A stretch of DNA of 64,000 bases from Microbacterium sp. KUDC0406 (GTDB lineage Bacteria > Actinomycetota > Actinomycetes > Actinomycetales > Microbacteriaceae): positions 310,001 through 374,000 of the forward strand of contig NZ_CP091138.1 in NCBI RefSeq assembly GCF_021582875.1. The letters are read 5' to 3'. Shown piece by piece: positions 20,072 through 30,427 of this stretch. Made by a program: the position numbers and the translations under genes. The notes under the pieces are model-generated. The model was not told where the DNA came from. It did no database searches and worked only from the letters and a program-made list of their open reading frames with translations. How positions within the stretch are numbered: the stretch's first letter is position 1; every line of letters starts with the position of its first letter.

Positions 20072-21133
20072 ATGCTTCCCTCGGACCCTGCCGCGCCCTC
20101 CTTCCCGCCGCCCCCGCCGCCGGCGCCGAGCGTCTCGCCATCCGCATCGAGGTCTGCTGTCACTCCGCCGCCCGCGCCGATCGGCTCGGCGTCGTGGCCC
20201 GAGGTCACCCTGGAGGCCGAGTACCATCGGCTGAACGTCGCCCGCGCGCGACGGCCGCGCTGGTGGCGGCCTCTCCTCGTGGCGCTGCTGGGGATCGCCC
20301 TGTACATCGGCATGGTCGTCGTGCTGGCCATCCCCTTCGCCGTGATGGCGGCCTTCGTGCCGGAGGTCGCCACCGTGGCCCTGCGCCTGGCCGACCCCGA
20401 CGGCCTCGACCTGAACGAGCCCGTGACGTTCGTGATCGCGATGCTCTCGATCATCCTCATGCTGCCCGCGCTGCTGATCGCCTCGCGCGTGGTCGCCGGC
20501 CGCGGCGTCGGCCTGCTCTCATCGGTGACGGGGAGGCTGCGCTGGGGATGGATGCTGCGCTGCCTCGGTCTCGCCGCAGCGGTCTTCGCCGTGGGGACCG
20601 GCATCCAGACCGCCGTCTCCGCGCTGCGGGGCGACGACCTCGTCGTCACCGGCGGCGCTTCGCAGCCCTGGCCGATGCTGCTGCTGGTCGTCCTGCTCGT
20701 GCCGTTGCAGTCCGCGACCGAGGAGTACGTGTTCCGCGGATTCCTCATGCAGACGATCGGCTCCTGGCTGAAGCATCCGGCCTTCGCGATCCTGCTGCCT
20801 CTGCCGCTGTTCGTGTTCGGCCACCTCTACGACGTCTGGGGTCTGCTCAGCGTCGGTGTCTTCGCGCTCGCCGCAGGATGGCTGACCTGGCGCACCGGTG
20901 GTCTGGAGGCGGGCATCGCCCTGCACGTGGTCAACAACGTCAGCATCTTCCTGCTGTCGTCATTCGGGCTCGCGGACGCGAACTCGTCCGGCGGCGGCCC
21001 CGTCGACCTGCTGGTCTCGGTGCTCGTGCTCGGCGCCTCGGTGGCGGCGATCGAATGGCTGCAGCGCCGCACGCCGGTCGTGCGGACGCGCGTCCTGCGC
21101 TGGCCGGCCCCGACCGCACCCGCGCAGGCGTAG
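20072..21133 (+). CDS. CPBP-family intramembrane metalloprotease
   Basis: 353 residues. A proline-rich cytoplasmic N-terminus (SFPPPPPPAPSVS) leads to about eight membrane helices. The Abi/CPBP motifs are present: ATEEYVFRGFLMQ (EExxxR), the second-motif histidine in VFGHLYDVW, and HVVNNVSIF. Known of the family: glutamic or metal-type intramembrane peptidases related to Rce1, often linked to peptide or bacteriocin maturation and immunity. ATG at 20072 chosen because MLPSDPA gives a natural start 6 nt after GAGGAT, a variant of the leaderless layout seen nearby. Confidence 0.9.
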   Translation: MLPSDPAAPSFPPPPPPAPSVSPSASRSAVTPPPAPIGSASWPEVTLEAEYHRLNVARARRPRWWRPLLVALLGIALYIGMVVVLAIPFAVMAAFVPEVATVALRLADPDGLDLNEPVTFVIAMLSIILMLPALLIASRVVAGRGVGLLSSVTGRLRWGWMLRCLGLAAAVFAVGTGIQTAVSALRGDDLVVTGGASQPWPMLLLVVLLVPLQSATEEYVFRGFLMQTIGSWLKHPAFAILLPLPLFVFGHLYDVWGLLSVGVFALAAGWLTWRTGGLEAGIALHVVNNVSIFLLSSFGLADANSSGGGPVDLLVSVLVLGASVAAIEWLQRRTPVVRTRVLRWPAPTAPAQA

Positions 21134-21136
21134 CAT
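21131..21136 (+). promoter_or_regulatory. -10 element of the zinc-ribbon gene
   Basis: TAGCAT, 7 nt, then GTG at 21144. It overlaps the stop codon of the preceding gene. Confidence 0.45.
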
Positions 21137-21143
21137 CCGGAGA

Positions 21144-21296
21144 GTGGACGAGGACGAGTGCGGCGGGGACTCCGCGTGCTGGCTCGCGCAGGTCTGCCCG
21201 GAGTGCGGAGCACTGCTCAACGACCTCGCCGGACCCTGCTGGCGGTGCGGCCTGACGCCCGGCGAGGAGCCCGGACCGCTTCCGGCCGTCGAGTGA
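21144..21296 (+). CDS. Small zinc-ribbon protein
   Basis: 50 residues from a GTG start. Two knuckles, CPEC and CWRC, 14 residues apart, in ...VCPECGALLNDLAGPCWRCGLTPGEE..., a compact zinc ribbon. Acidic ends. Function unknown; it could be a nucleic-acid or protein adaptor. It lies 10 nt after the CPBP gene and has its own -10. Its last codons run into a copy of the dispersed GAG(T/C)GAGGGAGCG repeat. Confidence 0.65.
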   Translation: MDEDECGGDSACWLAQVCPECGALLNDLAGPCWRCGLTPGEEPGPLPAVE

Positions 21297-21323
21297 GGGA
21301 GCGGAGCGACCGAGACGGAATGC
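21288..21323 (+). repeat. Dispersed repeat (GTCGAGTGAGGGAGCG family)
   Basis: GTCGAGTGAGGGAGCGGAGC followed by GACCGAGACGGAATG. It begins inside the last codons of the zinc-ribbon gene, so it supplies the stop codon. Confidence 0.7.
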
Positions 21324-21338
21324 CTGACGGAGTCAGGC
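21322..21338. terminator. Short hairpin between convergent genes
   Basis: GCCTGAC-GGA-GTCAGGC, 7 bp, overlapping the stop codon of the XPB gene. Weak, with no T-run. Confidence 0.4.
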
Positions 21339-22975
21339 CGCCTGCAGGTCGGTGGCGTCCATGATCGTGTAGCTGTATCCCTGCTCGGCGAGGAAGCGCT
21401 GTCGGTTCTGCGCGTAGTCCTGATCGACGGTGTCGCGCGCCACCAGCGTGTAGAAGCTCGCCGTGTGATCGGTCTGCTTCGGACGCAGCAGCCGGCCGAG
21501 GCGCTGCGCCTCCTCCTGCCGGGAGCCGAACGACCCGGAGACCTGGATCGCCACCGACGCCTCCGGCAGGTCGACCGAGAAGTTCGCGACCTTCGAGACG
21601 ACCAGCACCTTGATCTCGCCGGTGCGGAACTGCTGGTACAGCACCTCCCGCTCGTCCACCGGCGTGGCGCCGGTGATCTGCGGAGCGCCGAGAGCATCGG
21701 CCAGCACGTCCAGCTGGTCGAGGTACTGCCCGATCACGAGCACCTGCTCGTCGGGGTGCTTCTCGATGAGCTCCTTCACCGCGCGGATCTTCGCCGGAGC
21801 GGATGCCGCCAGACGGTAGCGCTCGTCGTCGGTCGCCGCGGCGTACTCCAGCCGGTCTCCCGGCGGCAGGTCGACGCGCACCTCGTAGCAGGCGGCCGGC
21901 GAGATGAAGCCCTGCGCCTCGATCTGCTTCCAGGGGGCGTCGAATCGCTTCGGCCCGATCAGGCTGAACACGTCGCCCTCGCGGCCGTCCTCGCGGACCA
22001 GCGTCGCGGTCAGTCCCACGCGGCGACGCGCCTGCAGGTCGGCGGTGAGCTTGAAGACCGGGGCGGGCAGCAGGTGCACCTCGTCGTAGACGATGAGGCC
22101 CCAGTCCATCGCATCCAGCAGTGCGAGGTGCGCGTACTGTCCCTTCCGCTTCGCGGTGAGGATCTGATAGGTCGCGATCGTGACCGGCCTGACCTCCTTG
22201 GCCTGACCGGAGTACTCGCCGATCTCCTCGGGGGTGAGCGAGGTGCGCTTGAGCAGCTCGTCGCGCCACTGCCGGGCCGAGACCGTGTTGGTCACCAGGA
22301 TGAGGGTGGTGGTCTTGGTCGCGGCCATGGCGGCGGCGCCCACGATCGTCTTGCCGGCGCCGCACGGGAGCACGACGACCCCGAGCCGTCCTTGGCGAAG
22401 GCGTCGACCGCCTCGCGCTGGTACGGGCGCATCGCCCAGCCGTCCTCGTCGAGTTCGATCTCGTGCGGGGTGCCCGGCGTGTAGCCGGCGAGGTCCTCCG
22501 CGGGCCAGCCGATCTTCAGCAGCTCCTGCTTGATCTGGCCGCGGGCCCAGGCGTCCACGACGAACGTGTCGGGGGAGGGATGCCCGATCAGCAGAGGCTG
22601 GATGCGCTTGTTGCCGGCGACCTGGGTGAGCACGGCGGGGTCGGTGGAACGCAGGATGAGCGCGCCCTCGTCGTCGCGCTCGATGACGAGCCGGCCGTAC
22701 CGGTTCACGGTCTCGCGCAGATCGACCGCCACCGACGGCGGCACCGGGAAGCGCGACCAGCGGTCGAGGGTCTCGATCATGTCCTCGGCGGAATGCCCGG
22801 CGGCGCGGGCGTTCCACAGCCCCAGCCGGGTGATCCGGTAGGTGTGGATATGCTCGGGCGCCCGCTCCAGCTCGGCGAAGATCGCGAGCTCGTGCCGGGC
22901 GGTCTCGGCGTCGGCGTGCGCGACTTCGAGCAGCACGGTGCGGTCGCTTTGGACGATGAGGGGGCCGTCAGACAT
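21333..22975 (-). CDS. DNA repair helicase XPB (frameshifted)
   Basis: About 547 residues after repair. N-terminal damage-recognition-like region (MSDGPLIVQSDRTVLLEV...HIHTYRITRLGLWNARAAG). RecA-like domain 1 has RPYQREAVDAF, Walker A VVLPCGAGKTIVGA, and IVYDEVHLLPAPVFK (DEVH). Domain 2 has VLVIGQYLDQLDVLADAL, VSKVANFSVDLPEASVAIQVSGSFGSRQEEAQRLGRLLRPK. This is the bacterial XPB/Rad25 type, a 3'-5' SF2 helicase. The frame breaks at CCCC 22379-22382; one base restores DGSGVVVLPCGAGKT. It lies downstream of the helicase-associated gene, in the same direction, 26 nt apart. Confidence 0.92.
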
Positions 22976-23000
22976 AGCTGTCCAGTCTAGCGGTCGCTCA

Positions 23001-24694
23001 TCACCCCGGCGTCGTGGCGTCGGCCAGGCGCACGGCCCGGATGCTGCGCACCGGCAGCGTCCGCTCGACATCCGCGCCGCGGTCCAGGCCGCGCAGGCGA
23101 CCGCCGCCGAGGCCGGTGGCCTCCAGGACGAGTTCCCGTGTCGAGCCGTCCGGCATCCCGACGTCGACGATCAGCAGGGCCTTGGCCCGCACCGCGGCCT
23201 CCAGCTCGCGATCCAGCCAGGCGGCATCCGCATCCGGACCCTGACGCTCGCGCAGGCGGGCGATCAGCGCCGCGTAGGACGGCGCAGGGCGAGGGATCGT
23301 GTCGACCGGAGGCGTACGACGCATCGAGACCGCCGCACCCGAGGAGTCGACGAGCGTCGCCGGGTAGCGCGCGTCCACCATCGCCCAGTACACCGTCTCG
23401 GCGCTGACGCGCGAGACCAGCATGCCGTCCTCGGCGGTGAGGCCGAGCGGACGCAGGCCCCTGTCGACGCCGATGGCCTCGACCAGGTGCGGGTCGCTGC
23501 TGGTGACCACGGTTCCGGATTCCGACGCCCACACCCGCACCAGACCGTGACGCTGCGCGGTCTGCCCGACCAGGTACGCCAGCGGCTGGGGCAGGCCGGT
23601 GAGCGAGAGCGCCCGAGGAAGTCGAGGACGGATGCCTCGGTCTCGCCCTCGATCAGTGCGCGATCGATCGACTCCGCCGTGAAGCGGTACGACGAGGACT
23701 GCGCGGAGTCGCGTTCGGCCATGCCCCGCAGCCGGACCTCGAGTCCCGACTGCAGCGGTCCGGGCGCGATGGCGGTCAGATCGTTCTGCAGGAACACCCT
23801 GTCGACCTCGGCGGGCACCAGCCGCTCGAGAGCCGTCGTGTCGACGCGATCGCCGCGTCGCAGTGCCGCAGCCCACTCCGGCTCGGTGCCGGCCGCCGTC
23901 ATCAGCCCGAGCAGGAGCGCACGGCGCCGCAGTCCCTCTCCCCGCTCCGGCCAGGACGGGTCCCAGGGGTAGGCGTGCAGCCAGGCGGCGGGTGGCAGCC
24001 AGCCGTCCCCGTCGCGAGCGCCCGCCGGAAGCGCCTCTCGGAACGCTGTGGCCAGCCGCGCCCACCTGTCGGCGAAGGGCAGGCTCAGCCAGGCATCCGC
24101 CTCGGTCGTCACCTGCACCCGGCGCTCGCTCGCACGCAGCAGCCCGGCATCCTCGGCGATCGTGCGCAGATCGTCGGCGTCCTGACCGATCCCCGCCTCT
24201 GCGAGACGCTTCTTCTCCCCGGCGGCGAGCGAACCGGTCGCGAGCAGCCCCAGCGGGGCCTCGCGAGCGACCAGGAGCATGTCGGCGATGCGTGATGCGG
24301 TGGTGAACGCGCGCTCGGCGATCGGGGCGGACTCCGATTCGGACGCCGCGACCGGGGGCTTCTCGTCGGCGGTGTCCGGCAGTGTGCGCCCGGCGACATG
24401 CTCCGCCACGGGAACCGGCACAGCCCCGGAAGGATCCTGCAGGGCGAGCGCGGTCAGGCGGAGGACGGACTGCGCGCCGCCTCGGGTGGCGTCCAGCAGC
24501 GCAGCGGCGTCGGCCAGGGGCAGGGAGACCAGCGCACGCTCGATCGAGGCCGGTTCGAGCAGCGCCTCGGCCGCGTCGAAGAAGTCCTGCCAGGGAGCGT
24601 CGGTTCTGACACCCCGTGCCAGGAACAGTGCGGTCAGCTCGTCATCGCTCGCCGCAGCCAGCCTGACGGCGAGCGGGCGCGCGTGGGTGCTCAT
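23001..24694 (-). CDS. Helicase-associated protein with XPB/Ssl2-like N-terminal domain (frameshifted)
   Basis: About 564 residues after repair. No helicase motifs. The first half is a row of small helical repeats (SDDELTALFLARGVRTDAPWQDFFDAAEALL..., WARLATAFREALPAG). The middle and end match the XPB/Ssl2-like helicase N-terminal domain: FLQNDLTAIAPGPL, FLGALSLTGLPQPLAYLVGQTAQRHGLVRVW, SDPHLVEAIGVD, and LGLTAEDGMLVSR. The frame breaks at CCC 23612-23614, one base missing. Encoded just before XPB, it is probably a partner or regulator of that helicase; this is inference from adjacency and domain relation. Confidence 0.82.
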
Positions 24695-24703
24695 TCCTCG
24701 TCC

Positions 24704-25009
24704 TCAGGACCGCTTCGCCGCGCGTCCCTTGCGGACGAAGCTCATGATCAGCAGAGCGATGATCATGACGAACGCCAGTGGCAGTCCGTACAGGGGCAGT
24801 CCGGCGATGAACGGCCACGCTCCGTGGGCGAACGCCTCCTGGCTCATGCCCGTGGCCGTGCCGATGATGATCGCGAAGAAGCAGAGCACGGATGCCCCGG
24901 CGAGCCCGAGCGCGGTGTAGGCGAGGATCTTGTCGATCGTGCGGACCGGGACGTCGGGCACCTCATCGCTCGGCTTCCTGTCGTCCGGCCTTCTCCGCTG
25001 CGCACTCAT
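24704..25009 (-). CDS. Small two-helix membrane protein
   Basis: 101 residues. Hydrophilic start (MSAQRRRPDDRKPSDEVPDVPVRTIDKI), then two membrane helices (AYTALGLAGASVLCFFAIIIG and FIAGLPLYGLPLAFVMIIALLIMSF) and a basic tail (VRKGRAAKRS). No known catalytic motif. It ends 9 nt before the start of the helicase-associated gene and may be its operon leader. A GAGAAGG ribosome-binding site is adjacent to ATG, and TAGTCT lies 7 nt from ATG. Resembles short actinobacterial proteins sometimes labelled multidrug ABC transporter ATPase without basis. Confidence 0.75.
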   Translation of the reverse strand: MSAQRRRPDDRKPSDEVPDVPVRTIDKILAYTALGLAGASVLCFFAIIIGTATGMSQEAFAHGAWPFIAGLPLYGLPLAFVMIIALLIMSFVRKGRAAKRS

Positions 25010-25121
25010 CCTTCTCAGACTAGTCCCTGCCCGCGGCCCGGGCTGCGCTCACCCGGTAGGCTTGACGGTGTCGCGCAGCCGCGCGACGTCTTCGTCTTGC
25101 ACATCAGAAGAGGTTGTTCGC

Positions 25122-25502
25122 ATGCCCACCGGCAAGGTCAGGTTCTACGACGACGAGAAGGGGTTCGGCTTCATCTCCACCGATGACGGCCAGGACGTCT
25201 TCCTGCACGCCTCTGCCCTGCCCGCGGGGACGGCCGTGAAGTCCGGCTCCCGGGTGGAGTTCGGAGTGGCGGACGGCAAGAGAGGTCTTCAGGCGCTGTC
25301 GGTGCGCGTCCTGGACGCTCCGCCGAGCCTGGCCAAGGTCAAGCGCAAGCCGGCCGACGACATGGCGATCATCGTCGAGGATCTCGTGAAGCTGCTCGAC
25401 GGCATCGGCGGCGACCTGCGTCGCGGCCGCTACCCCTCGTCCGCCCAGGGTCGCAAGATCGCGGCCGTGCTCCGCAAGGTGGCTGATGACCTCGACGCCT
25501 GA
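25122..25502 (+). CDS. Cold-shock-domain protein with C-terminal extension
   Basis: 126 residues. The cold-shock domain covers residues 1-65: MPTGKVRFYDDEKGFGFISTDDGQDVFLHASAL with RNP1 (KGFGFIS) and RNP2 (DVFLHAS). A further 60-residue helical extension (DMAIIVEDLVKLLDGIGGDLRRGRYPSSAQGRKIAAVLRKVADDL) is typical of one actinobacterial Csp type. Single-stranded RNA/DNA binding in the cytoplasm. AGAAGAGG ribosome-binding site. The last 17 nt overlap the DUF3027 gene, so the two are coupled. Confidence 0.93.
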   Translation: MPTGKVRFYDDEKGFGFISTDDGQDVFLHASALPAGTAVKSGSRVEFGVADGKRGLQALSVRVLDAPPSLAKVKRKPADDMAIIVEDLVKLLDGIGGDLRRGRYPSSAQGRKIAAVLRKVADDLDA

Positions 25503-26004
25503 AGACCTCGCCACCGCCTCTCGTGAGCTGGCGCTCGCCGCACTGCACGAGGTCACGGCGCCCGCGACCGTCGGCCCGGCCGCCGGTCACACCGTCGAGG
25601 ACGACGGCGCCGTCTCGCTGCGCTTCGAGAACCGTCTTCCCGGGTATCCGGGCTGGTACTGGACGGTGACCGTCGCTCAGCTCGACGGCGCGGAGCCGAC
25701 CGTGCTCGAGGTCGAGCTGCTGCCCGGCGACGGCGCGCTGCTCGCCCCGGACTGGGTGCCGTGGGCCGAGCGTCTCGCCGAGTACCGCGCGCACCAGGCC
25801 GAGCTGGCCGAGAAGGCGGCTTCCGGCGAAGCCGTGGAGGAGGCCGAGGGCGACCTGGATGCGGAGGATGACGAGCTCGATTCCGACGACGACGTGTCCG
25901 ATCTGCTGCACGCCGGCGATCTGGACGGCGTCGACATCGACGAGCTCGATGAGTCGTCCGACGATGACTCGTCCGCCGACGAGGAAGCCGACGAGGAAGA
26001 GTAG
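25486..26004 (+). CDS. DUF3027 protein
   Basis: 172 residues. N-terminal helix, then the DUF3027 core: FENRLPGYPGWYWTVTVAQLDGAEPTVLEVELLPGDGALLAPDWVPWAERLAEYR. The last 70 residues are almost entirely acidic and low-complexity (DAEDDELDSDDDVSD..., SSDDDSSADEEADEEE). Conserved in actinobacteria beside the extended cold-shock gene; function unknown. The acidic tail might mimic nucleic acid or bind basic partners (inference). Confidence 0.88.
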   Translation: MTSTPEDLATASRELALAALHEVTAPATVGPAAGHTVEDDGAVSLRFENRLPGYPGWYWTVTVAQLDGAEPTVLEVELLPGDGALLAPDWVPWAERLAEYRAHQAELAEKAASGEAVEEAEGDLDAEDDELDSDDDVSDLLHAGDLDGVDIDELDESSDDDSSADEEADEEE

Positions 26005-26023
26005 TCGGAACCCGATTCCGTCG

Positions 26024-26063
26024 CCGAGGCCCCTTCTGATTCGCCGATCAGGAGGGGCCTCGG
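26024..26063 (+). terminator. Strong terminator after DUF3027
   Basis: CCGAGGCCCCTTCTGAT (26024-26040) pairs with ATCAGGAGGGGCCTCGG (26047-26063), with one G-T wobble and a 6-nt loop. Confidence 0.85.
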
Positions 26064-26104
26064 CGCTGGGGAGACCACCGGCGGTGCGACGAGCGGCCAC
26101 CACA

Positions 26105-26225
26105 GTTCGCGCTGCTCTTCTCCGCTCGCGCTGCAGATCGCTGCGTCACGGCCGGTTCGCGCTGCTTCTCCCTGCTCGCGCTGCGCCGATACGCGGCGCG
26201 CAGGCAGGAAGGAGTGGCGCGAACC
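26105..26225. repeat. Direct repeats and long imperfect hairpin downstream of serC
   Basis: Two 30-nt units starting GTTCGCGCTGCT and ending GCTCGCGCTGC lie at 26105-26134 and 26155-26184. The second unit, extended to 26154, also pairs imperfectly with 26196-26225 (ending GGCGCGAACC), giving a hairpin with arms of about 30 nt. No gene lies in the 183 bp between the DUF3027 terminator and serC. It could serve as the serC terminator. Confidence 0.65.
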
Positions 26226-26246
26226 CGCTGGAGGTCCGGCCGGAAC

Positions 26247-28161
<1,915 letters not shown>

Positions 28162-28208
28162 GCCGTGCCTCGGGGGACCCGGCTGATCTGCGACGACCTT
28201 CAACCTTC

Positions 28209-28228
28209 AACCTGGGGATTGCCAGGTT
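28209..28228 (+). terminator. Small hairpin after the dtxR gene
   Basis: AACCTGG-GGATTG-CCAGGTT, a perfect 7-bp stem. The remaining bases to 28434 form the leader of the M23 gene. They hold a CGTTA-N8-TAACG inverted repeat (28245-28262); I see no recognised riboswitch. Confidence 0.45.
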
Positions 28229-28434
28229 CTCAGGGTGACAGAATCGTTATCTTCCGGTAACGTCGTTCGGGTTATCGGCGAAGAAGCCCGCCGATGACTG
28301 ACGTGAAGATCGCCTCCCGGGCTCGTCGTCTTCGCGGAGAACGCACAACGTGCCGCAACATCTGCGTGCGCGACTGACGACTTGTTGACGAGCCTGCGCT
28401 TGCCCGAAGCGCGGAGGCGCAGGAGGACCACCTT

Positions 28435-29247
28435 TTGGCCGCAGACATCGAGAAGCCCGACACGACATCTGAACAGCGCACCCCCGCGAAGCGCGGGGCG
28501 AAGCCCAGGACCCGAAACGTGAAGCCGATGCGGACCGTGGCGATCTTCGCTGCTGTCGGCGCTCTCGTCGCCGCTGTCGCCCTCCCCGCCTACGCCGCGA
28601 CCTCAGCGCCTGCCACTTCCGCAGCCACGTCGCTGCGCCAGGCGGCCGTCGACGATGCGCAGTCGCTGGTCGTGGCGTCCGAAGCCACCGCGGCGCCGAT
28701 CGCGCGCGGCAACTACTCGGCGACCACGCCGCAGGAGATCGCGAAGAAGAAGGCCGAAGAGGCCGCCAAGAAGCGCGCGGCGGCCGAGGCGAGGCTCGCA
28801 TCGGCCGGCAGCTCCTACAGCACCGCCGATCTGCAGCTCGTCGCCGCGGGCTCGGGCGAGGTGCGCTACCCGCTTCCGCGAGGCTCCTACACCGTCAGCC
28901 GTACGCTCGGCAGCGGCCACAACGGCGCCGACATGGCCGGCCCTTCCGGCACTCCCATCTTCGCCGCCACCAGCGGACGCGTCCGGGTCTCGAGCGAGAG
29001 CTACTACGGCTACGGCGTGGCCGTCGTCATCGACGGCGTGGTGGGCGGCAAGCGCGTCTCCACCACGTACGCGCACATGATCTACGGCTCGCGGGCCGTG
29101 CAGGCCGGTCAGACCGTCACCGCCGGCCAGTTCATCGGCAAGCGCGGCAACACCGGCCGCTCCTACGGCTCGCACCTGCACTTCGAGGTCGAGGTCAACG
29201 GCTCGCTGGTCGAGCCGATCGGCTGGCTGGCCGCGAACGCGGGCTGA
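28435..29247 (+). CDS. M23-family peptidase (LytM-type, secreted or anchored)
   Basis: 270 residues from a TTG start behind a GGAGGA ribosome-binding site. Basic N-terminus, then a signal or anchor helix (TVAIFAAVGALVAAVALPAYAATS). A coiled, Lys/Ala-rich linker follows (AKKKAEEAAKKRAAAEARLA). The LytM/M23 domain is last: GHNGADMAGPSGTPIFAATSGRV (His and Asp zinc ligands), AHMIYG, and SYGSHLHFEVEVNG (HxH). Acts outside the membrane as a peptidoglycan endopeptidase. The 273-nt gap before it is long for this window and suggests post-transcriptional control. Confidence 0.92.
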   Translation: MAADIEKPDTTSEQRTPAKRGAKPRTRNVKPMRTVAIFAAVGALVAAVALPAYAATSAPATSAATSLRQAAVDDAQSLVVASEATAAPIARGNYSATTPQEIAKKKAEEAAKKRAAAEARLASAGSSYSTADLQLVAAGSGEVRYPLPRGSYTVSRTLGSGHNGADMAGPSGTPIFAATSGRVRVSSESYYGYGVAVVIDGVVGGKRVSTTYAHMIYGSRAVQAGQTVTAGQFIGKRGNTGRSYGSHLHFEVEVNGSLVEPIGWLAANAG

Positions 29248-29343
29248 TCCGCCGACACGCCACCGGGCGTTCATCGCGATTTCGCCCGGGCGTGTCGCGC
29301 ATGCGTTAGCCTGAACCCGTCGTCGTACAGGCGGGAGAAGCCG

Positions 29344-29454
29344 ATGGATCAGAAGCCGAGCATCCGAACCATGGATGCGCTTGGCCGTCTGGTGCTCCGG
29401 CATCGTCCGCACGGATGCCTCGGTTCCACCGAGCGCGAAGGGCGCTGTCTCTGA
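29344..29454 (+). CDS. Small ORF with AbrB-like N-terminal motif, ending in a terminator
   Basis: 36 codons (MDQKPSIRTMDALGRLVL...CL) behind a GGGAGAAG ribosome-binding site. The IRTMDALGRLVL stretch resembles the first hairpin of AbrB/SpoVT/MazE swapped-hairpin proteins (xVRKVDELGRIVIP), but the rest of that fold is missing. The TGA stop lies in the loop of an intrinsic terminator. Either a real small protein, a leader peptide, or a piece cut short by an indel. Not recognised with confidence. Confidence 0.4.
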   Translation: MDQKPSIRTMDALGRLVLRHRPHGCLGSTEREGRCL

Positions 29455-29468
29455 GACGGCGCCTTTTT
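29441..29468 (+). terminator. Canonical intrinsic terminator
   Basis: GGCGCTGTCTC (29441-29451) pairs with GAGACGGCGCC (29453-29463) with one T-G wobble, then TTTTT (29464-29468). Confidence 0.88.
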
Positions 29469-29555
29469 CGTCATCCCGTGGTCGTCTGCTGCCTGCACGA
29501 CGTCGTGTGAGTCGAGAGTGCCGGGAAGCCATCCCGGCGGATCGAGAGGATGACG

Positions 29556-30052
29556 ATGCGCACACTGGTATTGAACGCCGGCTACGAACCGCTCGCGGTG
29601 GTCTCATTCAAGAGAGCCCTCGTCCTGGTGATGAACGAGAAGGCCACGGTCATCGAGCGGGTGGAGGGCGATCCCGTCTGGGCCTCCCACGGCTCCTACG
29701 ATCGTCCCGCGGTGATCATCCTGTCGAGATACGTGCGCGTCCCCTTCTCGCGCCGGGTGCCGGTCACGAGGCGCGGCGTGCTGCGCCGGGACAGTCACAG
29801 ATGCGGGTACTGCGGCAAGGCGGCCTCGACCATCGACCACGTCCTGCCCCGTTCCCGCGGGGAGTGGACTCCTGGGAGAACCTCGTGGCCTGCTGCCTGC
29901 GCTGCAACAACGTCAAGAGCGACCGCACTCCGCAGGAGATGGGCTGGGAGCTGCGCAGCACGCCGCGCCCGCCGCACGGCACCGCCTGGACGGTGCGGGG
30001 CACCGAGCGCAGCGATCCGTGCTGGGAGCCGTACCTGGCGCTGGCGGCGTAG
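29556..30052 (+). CDS. HNH endonuclease (frameshifted)
   Basis: About 165 residues after repair. MRTLVLNAGYEPLAVVSFKRALVLV at the start; ATVIE; [34 protein letters not shown] (HNH core with zinc-binding CxxC and catalytic His), then after the break VDSWENLVACCLRCNNVKSDRTPQEMGW (second CxxC and the N/H segment). One G is missing from GGGG 29859-29862. ATG 29556 preferred because GAGAGG lies 6 nt before it. Very common actinobacterial stand-alone HNH; a role in DNA processing is likely but unproven. Confidence 0.9.
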
Positions 30053-30217
30053 GAGCGCCGCACCGGGGCGTGCCGGGACGCCACCTGCGGCGGCGCGTGC
30101 CCTCGCGTCCCCATCGCGCCCTCCACGCGCCGCCGATGGCAGGAAGAGGTCGCGTTGCGCGAAAGGGGCGGCGCGCGGAGCCTCCTGCGCGACGGGGCCC
30201 CGCCTGACGAGGGGTGA

Positions 30218-30260
30218 GGATGCGTAAAGGGCCACCCTCCGGGCGGCCCTTTACGCATCC
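30218..30260. terminator. Perfect 16-bp hairpin terminator next to tRNA-Arg
   Basis: GGATGCGTAAAGGGCC (30218-30233) pairs perfectly with GGCCCTTTACGCATCC (30245-30260), 11-nt loop. It is placed directly at the 3' end of the minus-strand tRNA. The 160 bp before it (30053-30217) hold no supported gene. Confidence 0.8.
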
Positions 30261-30261
30261 G

Positions 30262-30335
30262 TGCCCTCGACAGGATTCGAACCTGCGACCTGCCCTTTAG
30301 GAGAGGGCTGCTCTATCCAGCTGAGCTACGAAGGC
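30262..30335 (-). tRNA. tRNA-Arg (anticodon CCT)
   Basis: 74-nt cloverleaf: acceptor GCCTTCG/CGAGGGC, anticodon stem GCCCT/AGGGC with loop CTCCTAA, T-stem GCAGG/CCTGT. Reads AGG codons. CCA is not encoded. -10-like TAGACT on the minus strand at 30344-30349. Confidence 0.97.
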
Positions 30336-30427
30336 GCAGGACAAGTCTAGAGCGAGAAACTCGCATGTCATGATTCGAGTGCAGCCGACACTTCAGAGTG
30401 AGAGCCCACCGAACCCCGTGAGGACGC

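Noticed and set aside
28162..28434. Cyclic-di-AMP riboswitch before the M23 peptidase
   Set aside because: Expected from other actinobacteria, but I cannot find its conserved GGGGACC and CCGAACCC-type blocks; left as an unassigned leader.
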